Shown in pieces: positions 9,193 through 18,608 of a DNA stretch of 64,000 bases. Each line of letters begins with the position of its first letter. Within the stretch, counting starts at the first letter, position 1. A program made the position numbers and the translations under genes. Source of the stretch: Pseudoalteromonas phenolica (GTDB taxonomy: Bacteria > Pseudomonadota > Gammaproteobacteria > Enterobacterales > Alteromonadaceae); contig NZ_CP013187.1 in assembly GCF_001444405.1 (NCBI RefSeq), forward strand, positions 1,116,001 to 1,180,000, read 5' to 3'. The notes under the pieces are model-generated. The model was not told the origin of the DNA and made no database searches. It saw nothing but the letters and a program-made list of their open reading frames with translations.

Positions 9193-11442
9193 CTAGTTAT
9201 TCAAAAAATAAGGTCGACGGTAGCCAAAAATACCCTGTTGCAATAATTGACTTACATCATTGTTTGATTTACCACCCAACCCTTTGAGTACAAAGTTAAG
9301 ACGAATGCTGGTATCAAAGAGAGCCTCATCTTGGTTAATTGTTTTATTTAAATCGGTTTGGATTTGTCTGTTTCCAGTGAGCTGAACAGCCCAACAGCAG
9401 CTTTCATATTGCAAACCTGCAAAAAACTCAGTGCTTCTTTTTGACACTAAATCTCTGTGATAGCTTGCAATCAATTGCCATTGTTGGTTGATAGGTACAC
9501 TGGTAAAAAAGCCAATTTGATCAATTTCATAACCTGAGACATCGTTTGCATACCGATGGTTCAATTGCACTAGCTGATTTTTATCACCTTTATAGTCAAT
9601 TGTTGCGTGAGATTGAATTAACTGTTTAGTGTCAGCATCGTATTGAATGCCCGCAGATAAGTACCATCTACGATGCCAATGTATCATGCTTTCCGCAGCA
9701 AACAAGGCATTATAGTTTGTTTTATTCAAAGGGTTCTGACGAGTTGGCTTGACATTATTATCTAAATAAATGATTTGACCGATACTTAAATTAAAGCGCT
9801 CTTGGTTCTTATTATCAAAAATACGGGTGGTTGCGCCTACAGTAAACTGATTAGCTTGAGCGATGCGGTCGACGCCAGAAAAGCGCTGTTCTCTGAATAG
9901 ACCAGCAAAGTCATCCTGCATTTTGGTCGTATCATAAAGACCGATATTGTCTTGGTCTTTCTTAGGCACATACAAGTATTGCAGTTGTGGTTCTAGTGTT
10001 TGAACCCCATCATTAACAACAAATTTTGTTTGACGCTCAAGATTCATTTGAGCGTGTATTCTCAGCTTAGGTAAGGTTCGGCTTACTCTCTTTTTATACT
10101 GAGCCTCGTTGAAATCACCTTTTTGTTGATAGTATGTATGCAAGATACTTGCTTCTGACAAAAATGACCAAGCTGTGTCATTAATGGCGAAACTGGCCTT
10201 TGGCTCAATATGAAGTCTTGAAGCATCTGTGATGACTAATTCATCGTTTTTAAAATGACTAAATTCGCCATGTAATGACCAGTCAATCCCTTGCCATGAT
10301 ATTGAATCAGTGGTTTGCCAAGTTATTTGAGGCAGGGCAGCATACGACTCTTGGTGATCACCAAGTACTTCAAAGTTTTGTACTTTAATTTGTGCAGACC
10401 AAACATCACCAAGGTAGTCTAATGTTCCTGTTCGGTATAGTTGGGTATCTGTCGCATTACCATATTCGGAGTTTAAATCAGTTAAATAGTTATCATCACT
10501 GACATTAGTGATATCAACACTTGCACGCCATTTTTCATTGAAGTAACTATTTTGTTGCCAGAACAATAAATAACGTTCTTCTAATTCTGGTTCAGAATCA
10601 TCTTTCTCTAAGAATTCGATCGCAAATAAGCCAGAATGACGAGGCGTTAAATATCTAAACTCTGTATTAAGCTGAATGCCTTTTTTAGACATGTATCTAG
10701 GCGTAATAGTCGCGTCATAGTTTGGTGCGATATTCCAATAAAAAGGAGTCGCTAGCTCTAGCCCATAGCGTTCTGAGCTTGATATAGTGGGTGCAAGAAG
10801 ACCTGTTTTACGCCTGTCGTCAATTGGGAAAGTGAAATAAGGAATATAAATAACAGGAGTATCTAAAATTCTTAAAACAGCGTTGTAAGTTTCTCCCCAA
10901 CCTTCGGTTTTAGACAAACTTATTGTGCTCGCTTCAATCGACCAAAATGGTTTATCAGATGGACAAGTGGTAAAGCTTGCATTCAGAAGGTCAATGCTAT
11001 TTTCACGAGCAGATAATTGGGCGGCTCCACCATGACCTAGCTGTTGGGTAAGCTGATAATCTGCACCCATGAGGTCTATGTGATAATTATTTAAGTCAGC
11101 AAATAGTCCGTTACTTTGAACAAGCGTGTAGGGATCTTGATAAACTAATGGCCCTTCGGCATTAAGCTGTAAGCTTTGTTTGTTAAAGAGTGCTGAACTT
11201 GCAGAGAGTTGCATTTGCTCTGTGTTTATTACAACATTACCAGCAAATTGCGCACTCGTTGTATTATTTATTTTTACTTGATCAGCACGAATATCGATTG
11301 CATTTTTTGGTAAGCCTGTGAGAGGTTGCCACTGCTTAGGCATATTATTACTTTGGCAAAGCAAAGGCTTTTCAATCTCTGTTGCTGCAAACACTGCAGG
11401 ACAGATAGGAAATAGTGCCGCGGTTAGCCAAATTTTGTTCAT
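9193..11442 (-). CDS. lptD: LPS-assembly outer-membrane protein LptD
   Basis: A 749-residue outer-membrane protein that with LptE inserts lipopolysaccharide in the outer leaflet. A signal peptide (ending AVFA) is followed by the OstA beta-jellyroll (~45-150, IDIRADQVKIN, FAGNVVI) and a large beta barrel to the C-terminus. Four cysteines needed for the two long-range disulfides are recognisable: LLCQSN (~29), FTTCPSDKP (~160) and the adjacent pair in YESCCWAV (~690). It is the first gene of the minus-strand operon, with amgK diverging 88 bases away, as in many gammaproteobacteria. Confidence 0.95.
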   Translation of the reverse strand: MNKIWLTAALFPICPAVFAATEIEKPLLCQSNNMPKQWQPLTGLPKNAIDIRADQVKINNTTSAQFAGNVVINTEQMQLSASSALFNKQSLQLNAEGPLVYQDPYTLVQSNGLFADLNNYHIDLMGADYQLTQQLGHGGAAQLSARENSIDLLNASFTTCPSDKPFWSIEASTISLSKTEGWGETYNAVLRILDTPVIYIPYFTFPIDDRRKTGLLAPTISSSERYGLELATPFYWNIAPNYDATITPRYMSKKGIQLNTEFRYLTPRHSGLFAIEFLEKDDSEPELEERYLLFWQQNSYFNEKWRASVDITNVSDDNYLTDLNSEYGNATDTQLYRTGTLDYLGDVWSAQIKVQNFEVLGDHQESYAALPQITWQTTDSISWQGIDWSLHGEFSHFKNDELVITDASRLHIEPKASFAINDTAWSFLSEASILHTYYQQKGDFNEAQYKKRVSRTLPKLRIHAQMNLERQTKFVVNDGVQTLEPQLQYLYVPKKDQDNIGLYDTTKMQDDFAGLFREQRFSGVDRIAQANQFTVGATTRIFDNKNQERFNLSIGQIIYLDNNVKPTRQNPLNKTNYNALFAAESMIHWHRRWYLSAGIQYDADTKQLIQSHATIDYKGDKNQLVQLNHRYANDVSGYEIDQIGFFTSVPINQQWQLIASYHRDLVSKRSTEFFAGLQYESCCWAVQLTGNRQIQTDLNKTINQDEALFDTSIRLNFVLKGLGGKSNNDVSQLLQQGIFGYRRPYFLNN

Positions 11443-11530
11443 TAATTAACCTGTTTGCCAGTTGTTACCTCAAGGACAGCACATAATAAAGTAAAACAGA
11501 GTTAAATTCAGTAATTAAGAATGTAAAATT

Positions 11531-12541
11531 GTGATAAAGAGCGACAACAGAAAAACACAATTAGATGCTTTTCTAGCAAAATGCTTAGAAGAGCAACCCT
11601 TTTCCTATCAAGCGATAACCTCTGATGCGAGTTTCAGGCAGTATTATCGTGTGATAACAGACTCTAAAAACTTGATCTTAATGGATTCTCCAGTTGAGCT
11701 AATTGATAATCGACCGTTTGTGGGGTTGCAACAAGATTTCGCTGAGGCTGGGTTGGTTGTACCGCAAGTGATCGCAAAAAATTTAGAGCTAGGCTTTATT
11801 TTGTTGAGCGATCTAGGCGCTGAGCACTTGGCTGATCGTTTGAGCTTGGATAGTAGAATATCGGAGTACAAAACTGTATTGGATTTGTTACCTCAGATTG
11901 CATCCATTGCGCCGAGTCAGTGGATGAAGCCATATGATAAAGAGTTTATTCGTTTAGAAATTACCATTTTCAAAGAATGGCTACTTGAAAGGTGGCTAGG
12001 AATAGAGTTATCTAGGGAGTATTCACGATTTTGGCATGAGTTGGAAACAGTTTTGGTGGATATCATGCTAGAACAACCTCAAGTGACAATGCATCGAGAC
12101 TTCCATTCCAGAAATATTATGAAAACATCGAGTGGATGGGCGTTAATAGATTTCCAAGATGCAGTTCAAGGTCCTATCAGCTATGATGCTGTATCTTTGC
12201 TCAAGGATTGCTATTTTACCCTACCGAAAGATGAGTTCGAACAGTTATTAAAATACAATTATGAACTTATGAGCAAGCAGGAAATGATGGAGAGCATGTC
12301 TTTTGAGAAGTACTGCTATTATTTTCATCTCACCGGTTTACAACGACACCTCAAGGCTTCGGGAATATTTTGCCGCTTGTTTTTAAGAGATAACAAAAAG
12401 GGTTATCTGCAAAATATCTTACCTACTTTAAGTTATGTATATGATGTTTGTACTCAGTATGAGCAATTTCAATGGCTTGCAACTTGGCTCGACAATGAGA
12501 TAATCCCACTAATAAAGCTTAAATTAGAGCCGCAACTATGA
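11531..12541 (+). CDS. amgK: Cell-wall recycling sugar kinase AmgK (anomeric MurNAc/GlcNAc kinase)
   Basis: A 336-residue kinase of the aminoglycoside-phosphotransferase fold. AmgK phosphorylates MurNAc or GlcNAc at C1 in the peptidoglycan recycling shortcut that bypasses de novo UDP-MurNAc synthesis. Seen: SDASFRQYYRV near the N-terminus, the catalytic loop MHRDFHSRN (~187) and the metal motif LIDFQDAVQGP (~203). The frame is closed by a stop 15 bases upstream, and the only ordinary start is the GTG at 11531, with a poor ribosome binding site. The stop overlaps the murU ATG by four bases (ATGA). Confidence 0.88.
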   Translation: MIKSDNRKTQLDAFLAKCLEEQPFSYQAITSDASFRQYYRVITDSKNLILMDSPVELIDNRPFVGLQQDFAEAGLVVPQVIAKNLELGFILLSDLGAEHLADRLSLDSRISEYKTVLDLLPQIASIAPSQWMKPYDKEFIRLEITIFKEWLLERWLGIELSREYSRFWHELETVLVDIMLEQPQVTMHRDFHSRNIMKTSSGWALIDFQDAVQGPISYDAVSLLKDCYFTLPKDEFEQLLKYNYELMSKQEMMESMSFEKYCYYFHLTGLQRHLKASGIFCRLFLRDNKKGYLQNILPTLSYVYDVCTQYEQFQWLATWLDNEIIPLIKLKLEPQL

Positions 12542-13212
12542 AAGCAATGATCCTTGCTGCAGGTAGAGGCAAGCGTATGATGCCTTTGACCGCAGAATTG
12601 CCTAAGCCTATGCTAAAAGTTAATAACAAACCTTTAATTGAATATCATATTGAGCGTTTGAAAGATGCAGGGATCACTGACATTGTCATTAACCTTGCTT
12701 GGCAAGGAGATAAAATAGCGCAGTATTTTGGTGATGGCGCTCACTTAGGCGTTTCGATTGAATATAGCTTTGAGCCTGAAGGCGGCTTAGAAACCGCTGG
12801 CGGCATTATTAATGCGCTGCCTCTTTTGTGCAAAGAAACTGATAAATTTATTGTTATCAATGGTGATATTTTTACAGATTATAATGTCCATGCTCTAACA
12901 CAGTTGGTGTTAGATGAGGGAGAAGCCCATATCGTTTTAGTCGAGAACCCTCCACATCATCCAGACGGTGATTTCACGCTGGGGTTAGCCAATCAAATGC
13001 AAAAATTCACCTTTTCAGGTATAGGCTTATACCAAAAGTCATTTTTTGATGCCTATGACAACCAGTTTTTAGCTTTGGGCCCTTTGCTAAGGCAAGGTAT
13101 CGAAGAGTGCCGGGTATCAAGAGAGTTATATTTAAACTTATGGTCAGACATAGGGACCCCTGAAAGATTAAAGCAAATCAATGAGCAAGTAGGAATGGCA
13201 TATGTGGGGTAA
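12538..13212 (+). CDS. murU: MurNAc-1-phosphate uridylyltransferase MurU
   Basis: A 224-residue nucleotidyltransferase that converts MurNAc-1-phosphate and UTP to UDP-MurNAc, the step after AmgK. The signature MILAAGRGKRMMPLT (~4-18), KPMLKVNNKPLIEYH and FIVINGDIF are those of the sugar-nucleotidyltransferase family, and the short length is typical of MurU. It overlaps amgK by 4 bases and djlA by 11 bases, so all three are translationally coupled. Confidence 0.88.
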   Translation: MKAMILAAGRGKRMMPLTAELPKPMLKVNNKPLIEYHIERLKDAGITDIVINLAWQGDKIAQYFGDGAHLGVSIEYSFEPEGGLETAGGIINALPLLCKETDKFIVINGDIFTDYNVHALTQLVLDEGEAHIVLVENPPHHPDGDFTLGLANQMQKFTFSGIGLYQKSFFDAYDNQFLALGPLLRQGIEECRVSRELYLNLWSDIGTPERLKQINEQVGMAYVG

Positions 13213-14056
13213 GCTACTTGGTACATGCTTTGGTTTTATGTTTGGCCGCTGGCTTGGCGCCGCACTTGGCTTCTGGCTTGGTCACTTATTTGACAAAAGT
13301 TTAAAGCAAGATTTTGATAAAGCAGGTGGTTTTCAGGGCTTTTTTGATAAAGGTGAATTGGACCAAAGGCAGGCATTGTTTTTTTCGAGTTGTTTTGCTG
13401 TGATGGGACATATAGCAAAATCTAATGGACGAGTAAGCGAAATCCATATTAGAGCAGCCACAGCCTTTATGGACGATATGGGCTTGCATGGTGAAGAAAG
13501 AAAAGAAGCTCAGAATGCATTTCGATCAGGCAAGTCGGGCGAGTTTTCATTAAAAGAATCAATTCGGGATGTGAAAGAAGTCTTCGGACGCCGCTATGAT
13601 TTACTTCAGTTGTTCTTAGAAATTCAAATTCAAATGGCATTTTCGGATGGATATTTGGCGGAACAAGAAAAGCAACTTTTGCAACAAGTAAGCAAGTTGC
13701 TTGGTTTATCAAGCCGACATTTTCAGTTTCTATTGAATCGATATCAGGCTGAATTTCAGTTTAGGAAACAACGAAGTCAGCAGCAGGGTCAACAGTCAAG
13801 TTATCATTCAGAACAGCAATCAAATTATAGACATAGAGCTGAACCGCCTTCTTTAAACCGAGATAATGCTTTGGCCGTGTTAGGTTTATCGAAAAGCGCC
13901 AATGAAAAAGACATTAAACGCGCTTATCGAAAACTCATGTCACAACATCACCCTGATAAACTGGTTTCACAAGGTTTACCACCTCACATGATGGAAGTTG
14001 CAAAACAGAAAAGCCAAGATATTCAATCAGCTTACGAGTTTCTTAAAGCTAAGTAA
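13202..14056 (+). CDS. djlA: Membrane-anchored DnaJ-like co-chaperone DjlA
   Basis: A 284-residue protein with an N-terminal glycine-rich transmembrane helix (~3-27), a central TerB-like helical domain (~55-190), a Gln-rich linker (~195-220) and a C-terminal J domain (~222-284) with the HPD tripeptide in SQHHPDKL. DjlA stimulates DnaK ATPase at the inner membrane and in E. coli influences the Rcs envelope-stress pathway. Genes for djlA and lptD are near neighbours in many gammaproteobacteria, supporting the name. It converges on the DUF3530 gene with 3 bases between stops. Confidence 0.92.
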   Translation: MWGKLLGTCFGFMFGRWLGAALGFWLGHLFDKSLKQDFDKAGGFQGFFDKGELDQRQALFFSSCFAVMGHIAKSNGRVSEIHIRAATAFMDDMGLHGEERKEAQNAFRSGKSGEFSLKESIRDVKEVFGRRYDLLQLFLEIQIQMAFSDGYLAEQEKQLLQQVSKLLGLSSRHFQFLLNRYQAEFQFRKQRSQQQGQQSSYHSEQQSNYRHRAEPPSLNRDNALAVLGLSKSANEKDIKRAYRKLMSQHHPDKLVSQGLPPHMMEVAKQKSQDIQSAYEFLKAK

Positions 14057-14059
14057 TAT

Positions 14060-14908
14060 TCATAAGTGACTGAGAAACCCATTTACTACCTTTCTCAGTC
14101 TTTGATGTTGCCTTAGTTCGTGGCTTAGTCCAAATAACTCCCTTTGTCTGTAATCATATTTACTATTTCTTTGTGCCCAACGTTTTCTATTTGAAACGCT
14201 CTGCGTGATTGCAGGTCCGTCATAGCTATAATAGATATCAAGAAGCGGAGGGCTGATCAGCGACAAGGTTGCAGCTAAATCTTTATTGCGCTTGGGATGC
14301 GGAAGGTGTGCGCTAATGGTAACTAAAGCATCCACTGGCAGTTGAGGTTGTTCTGATATGAGTTCAGCAAATATACCTGCGCTAGTGCCGAGCGCAATGA
14401 CAACAATATGTTCATCCGGCATTTTACTCAATTGTTGCGTCAGAGCTTGAAAACGTGCTGCCAGCTCATTTTTATATTCATTGAGCATGCTTTCGGACTG
14501 AAAAAAAACAGCTTTGGCAAAGGAACTGGGTTGCTGCTCTTGGGCAAAATCAGGTAATTCTAAGGATTCAAATAAAATATCGGGTGAGGGTAAAACATAT
14601 GTGTCATAACCATCATCAGAAAGAGCGGTTTGTAAAAATTGACTGCCATTTGAAGAGAGTAATGGATGTCCAATATCAGGCAAAATAATAGCTATGCCAC
14701 GTTTAGATGCGTTCATATAGGTTTTGAACAGCACCTCGAGTGGCTGCTCATTGACCGTAATATTAATCATGTTAGTAGCATCTAAATAGTTATTTAAATC
14801 TTGCTTAAGCCATACTTGTGGCGATGTTGGCATTATATGCTCACTCGATTCAGCTTTAGGCATAGGTGCAATAAATAACAATGTTATAAGTACGATAAAA
14901 TAGGGCAT
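14060..14908 (-). CDS. Exported DUF3530 family protein, alpha/beta-hydrolase-like
   Basis: A 282-residue protein with an N-terminal signal sequence (~1-19). The body resembles the DUF3530 family: GIAIILPDIGHP (~71), a short beta strand before LGTSAGIFAELI (~177) where an alpha/beta hydrolase would have its nucleophile elbow, and a C-terminal WAQRNSKYDYRQR motif. Usual hydrolases have G-x-S-x-G there; here the sequence is GTSAG, which fits. Function is unknown. It is expressed alone, diverging from the DUF368 gene. Confidence 0.75.
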   Translation of the reverse strand: MPYFIVLITLLFIAPMPKAESSEHIMPTSPQVWLKQDLNNYLDATNMINITVNEQPLEVLFKTYMNASKRGIAIILPDIGHPLLSSNGSQFLQTALSDDGYDTYVLPSPDILFESLELPDFAQEQQPSSFAKAVFFQSESMLNEYKNELAARFQALTQQLSKMPDEHIVVIALGTSAGIFAELISEQPQLPVDALVTISAHLPHPKRNKDLAATLSLISPPLLDIYYSYDGPAITQSVSNRKRWAQRNSKYDYRQRELFGLSHELRQHQRLRKVVNGFLSHL

Positions 14909-15021
14909 AGCGAATTTAATCTGTTTGGATAATTAAATTATCGGACAAAGTGGATGTAACTTTAGACACATTATTAATTTGCTTTGAACAGTTTAGAATG
15001 GTTCTGGTCCAAACCAATTTA

Positions 15022-15035
15022 GGATAATATTATCC
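15022..15035. promoter_or_regulatory. 14-base palindrome in the DUF368 promoter region
   Basis: GGATAATATTATCC is a perfect palindrome 29 bases before the ATG of the DUF368 gene. It contains a -10-like hexamer (GATAAT or TATTAT). It may be both -10 element and operator, but no clear -35 pairs with it. Confidence 0.35.
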
Positions 15036-15063
15036 GCTGTTTAAATTAGGAGAAAAGGGCACT

Positions 15064-15999
15064 ATGTCGCAGTTGCAAAGTAAGCGTGACTTTTTATTTT
15101 TATTTTTGAAAGGAGCTGGCATGGGCGCTGCTGATGTCGTCCCGGGCGTATCTGGTGGGACAATTGCGTTCATTACCGGTATATATACAAGATTATTGAA
15201 CGCCATTAAAAGTGTTAATTTAGATGCACTTTTACTTCTAAAGAAAGAAGGGGTTAAAGCTACATGGCGTTATATAGACGGGACCTTTTTGGTTACGCTC
15301 TTTGCTGGACTATTAACAAGTGCAGCTTCTTTAGCGAAGCTAATTACTTATTTATTAGAGCATCATAAATTGCTTGTCTGGGCATTTTTCTTTGGCTTAA
15401 TCATTGCCTCTTTTATCTATGTAGCCAAACAGGTTAGAGCATGGAATTTAAAGACCGTTGCTTGCTGTATTTTAGGGGCTTTAATCGCCTACACAATTAC
15501 TTCGATGACTCCAGCAGAAGCTAATCCCAGCTGGTGGTTTTATTTTGTTGCAGGCTCAATAGCTATATGCGCCATGATTTTACCTGGGATCTCAGGTAGC
15601 TTTATTTTACTGCTACTGGGAATGTACGGCCATGTTCTGACAGCAGTGACAGAAAAACAATTTACGTTAATTGCGTTATTCTTGATGGGCTGTGTTGTTG
15701 GTCTGATGGTCTTTTCGCGTTTTCTGGCTTGGTTATTGAATCGCTTTGAGCAGTTAACTTTTGCATTATTGGCAGGCTTTTTAGTTGGCTCCTTGAATCT
15801 ACTTTGGCCATGGAAGCAAGTACTGACGACTTACACTAATTCAAAGGGGATTGAAAAACCGCTTATGCAGCAAAATATTTCGCCTGCAGAATTTGCGACA
15901 CTAAATGGGCAAGACCCAATGACATTGTTTTGTATTGCTCTTGCTATTGCTGGGTTGGTATTAATTTTAGCAATTGAAAAACTAACCGCGGAAAAATAG
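15064..15999 (+). CDS. DUF368 membrane protein, probable undecaprenyl-phosphate translocase
   Basis: A 311-residue polytopic inner-membrane protein of about 8-9 helices. The N-terminal motif GAGMGAADVVPGVSGGTIAF and a second related motif MILPGISGSFILLLLGMY (~173) are the hallmark duplicated PGxSGG half-sites of DUF368. Members of this family (PopT) have been shown to return undecaprenyl phosphate to the inner leaflet, recycling the lipid carrier for peptidoglycan and other polymers. That role is family knowledge, not seen here. An AGGAGA sequence precedes the ATG. It stands alone between a divergent gene and nhaD. Confidence 0.8.
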   Translation: MSQLQSKRDFLFLFLKGAGMGAADVVPGVSGGTIAFITGIYTRLLNAIKSVNLDALLLLKKEGVKATWRYIDGTFLVTLFAGLLTSAASLAKLITYLLEHHKLLVWAFFFGLIIASFIYVAKQVRAWNLKTVACCILGALIAYTITSMTPAEANPSWWFYFVAGSIAICAMILPGISGSFILLLLGMYGHVLTAVTEKQFTLIALFLMGCVVGLMVFSRFLAWLLNRFEQLTFALLAGFLVGSLNLLWPWKQVLTTYTNSKGIEKPLMQQNISPAEFATLNGQDPMTLFCIALAIAGLVLILAIEKLTAEK

Positions 16000-16049
16000 T
16001 AAATATAGACTTCTGTACAATTGGTAATCACGGCCATTGTGCTATTTTA

Positions 16050-16091
16050 TTGCCTACTTAAATACTCTCTTTTGACTATCATAGTAGGCAA
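16050..16091 (+). promoter_or_regulatory. Inverted repeat covering the nhaD ribosome binding site
   Basis: TTGCCTACT (16050-16058) and AGTAGGCAA (16083-16091) are perfect inverse complements with a 24-base loop. The right arm contains the only Shine-Dalgarno-like sequence (AGTAGG) before the nhaD ATG at 16097. If transcribed, the hairpin would occlude ribosome binding. It could instead be a protein operator. Confidence 0.5.
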
Positions 16092-16096
16092 ATAAC

Positions 16097-17533
16097 ATGT
16101 CTTTTCGGCGCTATACACCTCTATTTCTATTAGCTTTCCTAGCTAGTTTTACTCCCTCAGTGTGGGCAGCTGGTGCTCACCTAGATTTAACAAACTCAGT
16201 TGTCGGCTTTGCTGCAATTGCTATTTTTATTCTGGCATATACCTTAGTAATGCTCGAAGAAAAGTTGCATTTAAGAAAGTCTAAACCTGTGCTGGTTGGT
16301 GCTGGTCTGATTTGGATACTCATCGGAAGTTTTTATGTGAGTGAAAATATACCGCATGTTACCGAAGAGGCATTTAGACATAACTTACTCGAATTTGCCG
16401 AGCTGATGCTATTCTTGCTGGTGGCAATGACTTATATTAATGCGCTTGAAGAACGTCGCGTTTTTGATGCATTAAGGGCGTGGATGATCCGGAAAGGTTT
16501 TAACTACAAAAACTTATTCTGGATCACAGGCTTCTTGTCATTCTTTATATCGCCTATCGCGGATAACCTAACCACCGCTTTATTAATGTGTGCAGTAGTG
16601 ATGAAAGTTGCTGAAGGTGACAAGCCTTTTATCAATTTAAGTTGTATCAATATCGTGATTGCAGCAAATGCAGGTGGCGCATTTAGTCCATTTGGTGATA
16701 TCACCACCTTGATGGTTTGGCAGGCTGGCATGGTGACTTTTGGTGAGTTTTTAGTCCTGTTTATTCCTTCTTTAGCTAATTTCTTAGTGCCAGCAGCAAT
16801 TATGAGTTTTTATGTTGAAAATAAGCAACCTACAGCTGCATATGAAGAAGTTGAATTAAAGCGAGGAGCTTTACGCATTCTCTCACTCTTCTTGTTTACT
16901 GTAGCGACGGCAGTCGCTTGCCATAGCTTCTTACATCTCCCTCCAGTCCTAGGCATGATGATGGGGCTAGGTTATTTACAGTTTTTTGGTTATTTCTTGA
17001 GAGTGACTTTACCCGGCTCTTTAGCTAGAAAGAAAGCCTTAGCTGAGCAGCAAGGGGATAAAGAACGTTTGGCTAGACTTGGCAGTGTTGTGCCTTTTGA
17101 TGTGTTTAGTAAAGTTTCGCGTGCAGAGTGGGATACCTTGTTGTTCTTCTATGGCATAGTGATGTGTGTTGGAGGATTAGGGTTTTTGGGTTATTTGAGC
17201 TTAATGTCGGAAGTGCTTTACGGTGGGTGGTCGACCACGACAGCGAATGTATTTCTTGGGGTTATCTCTGCTGTAATTGATAATATTCCGGTTATGTTCG
17301 CGGTATTGACTATGCAGCCAGAAATGTCACATGGTCAATGGTTACTCATTACTCTAACTGCAGGTGTCGGCGGAAGCTTGTTATCTATTGGTTCTGCGGC
17401 TGGAGTTGCATTGATGGGCCAAGCACGTGGTTACTATACCTTCTTTGGCCATTTAAAGTGGACTCCTGTCATTGCACTGGGCTACGCAGCGAGTATTGCT
17501 TTACATTTGTGGTTGAACGCAGAACTATTTTAA
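16097..17533 (+). CDS. nhaD: Na+/H+ antiporter NhaD
   Basis: A 478-residue inner-membrane antiporter of the ion-transporter superfamily, exporting Na+ (or Li+) in exchange for protons, common in marine and halophilic bacteria. An N-terminal signal-like helix ending VWAAGAH is followed by about 12 helices; the conserved segments SPIADNLTTALLMCAV (~152), NAGGAFSPFGDITTLMVW (~191) and AVIDNIPVMFAV (~393) carry the polar and acidic residues expected in the ion path. Its 3' end overlaps the pfkA 3' end by 9 bases on the opposite strand. Confidence 0.92.
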   Translation: MSFRRYTPLFLLAFLASFTPSVWAAGAHLDLTNSVVGFAAIAIFILAYTLVMLEEKLHLRKSKPVLVGAGLIWILIGSFYVSENIPHVTEEAFRHNLLEFAELMLFLLVAMTYINALEERRVFDALRAWMIRKGFNYKNLFWITGFLSFFISPIADNLTTALLMCAVVMKVAEGDKPFINLSCINIVIAANAGGAFSPFGDITTLMVWQAGMVTFGEFLVLFIPSLANFLVPAAIMSFYVENKQPTAAYEEVELKRGALRILSLFLFTVATAVACHSFLHLPPVLGMMMGLGYLQFFGYFLRVTLPGSLARKKALAEQQGDKERLARLGSVVPFDVFSKVSRAEWDTLLFFYGIVMCVGGLGFLGYLSLMSEVLYGGWSTTTANVFLGVISAVIDNIPVMFAVLTMQPEMSHGQWLLITLTAGVGGSLLSIGSAAGVALMGQARGYYTFFGHLKWTPVIALGYAASIALHLWLNAELF

Positions 17534-18523
17534 ATAGTGTGTAAGAGGACCTTTGTGGGCGGTGATAAATTCATCGTCCACAGGTTTGTTTTTAGAAACC
17601 GCTTCATTTAGGTCTGTTTTGGCTAGTTGGTTTGCGCTTAGACCAAGCATGATATTGTCATCACCGCTGAGAGCGCTATCAACAGCTTTTAAGCCAAGTT
17701 GAGTGGCGAGCACTCTATCTTCAGGGACTGGAGCGCCCCTTCTTTGCGTATGTCCCAAAATGCAAATCGCACTTTCAATGTCGCCTTGAGCCTTTAATTG
17801 CTCTTGGAGGGCACTGGCACCACCAGGCCATAAGTTTTCTGCAAGCACAACTAAATAACTTGCTTTGCGGTTAAGTTGTTGAGTCTGTATTTTTGCGATT
17901 AGATCTTTAAGTATTTCTCTATGATTTTCATTGTTGTAATTTTCGAATGAGAAAATACTCTCAGCACCGCAAGATAAACCGACTTGAAAGGCAATATGGC
18001 CGCTGTGTCTACCCATTACTTCAACAATGAAAGCTCGGTCGAATGCGTTTGCGGTATCCCTAATTTTGTCTATGGCTTGAGTTGCAGTATTTACTGCGGT
18101 TGCAAAACCGATAGTTTTATCACAACCATAAAGATCATTATCAATGGTGCCGGGTAAGCCGATAACTTGGCCTTGCCAGTGTGCTTTAATTGCTAATAAG
18201 CCATGGAATGAGCCATCTCCCCCGATCACAATCAAACAATCAATATCGTTTTTTAATAAGGTGTTACATGCTTGTTTTACCCCTGTTTCAGTCATCATTG
18301 CGGGGCATCGAGCACTTTTTAATAAGGTACCCCCATTCTTTATTTCTGCATTAACTAACTGACTAGACAAAGGTATAAAGTCATCTTCGATGAGGCCGTT
18401 GTAACCATGATAAAACCCCAAGCAAGATAAATTGTTGTATTCACAGCTAAGTACAATAGCGCGAATAGCGGCATTCATTCCTGGTGCATCACCACCACTG
18501 GTGAGTAAAGCGATTTTTTTCAT
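17525..18523 (-). CDS. pfkA: ATP-dependent 6-phosphofructokinase
   Basis: A 332-residue glycolytic enzyme phosphorylating fructose 6-phosphate. Motifs in order: LLTSGGDAPGMNAAIRA (~5), IGGDGSFHG (~100), LPGTIDND (~122), EVMGRHSGHIA (~160). The glycines in GGDGS and PGTIDND point to ATP, not pyrophosphate, as donor. An alternative TTG start eight codons upstream is possible, but the ATG at 18523 gives the family N-terminus MKKIALLTSGG. No strong ribosome binding site is seen for either. Confidence 0.93.
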   Translation of the reverse strand: MKKIALLTSGGDAPGMNAAIRAIVLSCEYNNLSCLGFYHGYNGLIEDDFIPLSSQLVNAEIKNGGTLLKSARCPAMMTETGVKQACNTLLKNDIDCLIVIGGDGSFHGLLAIKAHWQGQVIGLPGTIDNDLYGCDKTIGFATAVNTATQAIDKIRDTANAFDRAFIVEVMGRHSGHIAFQVGLSCGAESIFSFENYNNENHREILKDLIAKIQTQQLNRKASYLVVLAENLWPGGASALQEQLKAQGDIESAICILGHTQRRGAPVPEDRVLATQLGLKAVDSALSGDDNIMLGLSANQLAKTDLNEAVSKNKPVDDEFITAHKGPLTHYLK

Positions 18524-18560
18524 ATTGGTAGTCTTCAACCGAAGCAAGGAGGAGGGGTGG

Positions 18561-18593
18561 AATGGCCCTCGTCAGATAACGAGGGAGGCCATT
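18561..18593. other. Imperfect hairpin upstream of pfkA
   Basis: AATGGCC and CTCGT pair with ACGAG and GGCCATT, with a short bulge between. No T run follows on either strand, so it is not a clear terminator. It lies between the YjbR-type gene and pfkA and could be a leader structure or a weak pause site. Confidence 0.35.
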
Positions 18594-18608
18594 ACACGTA
18601 TACTCAGG

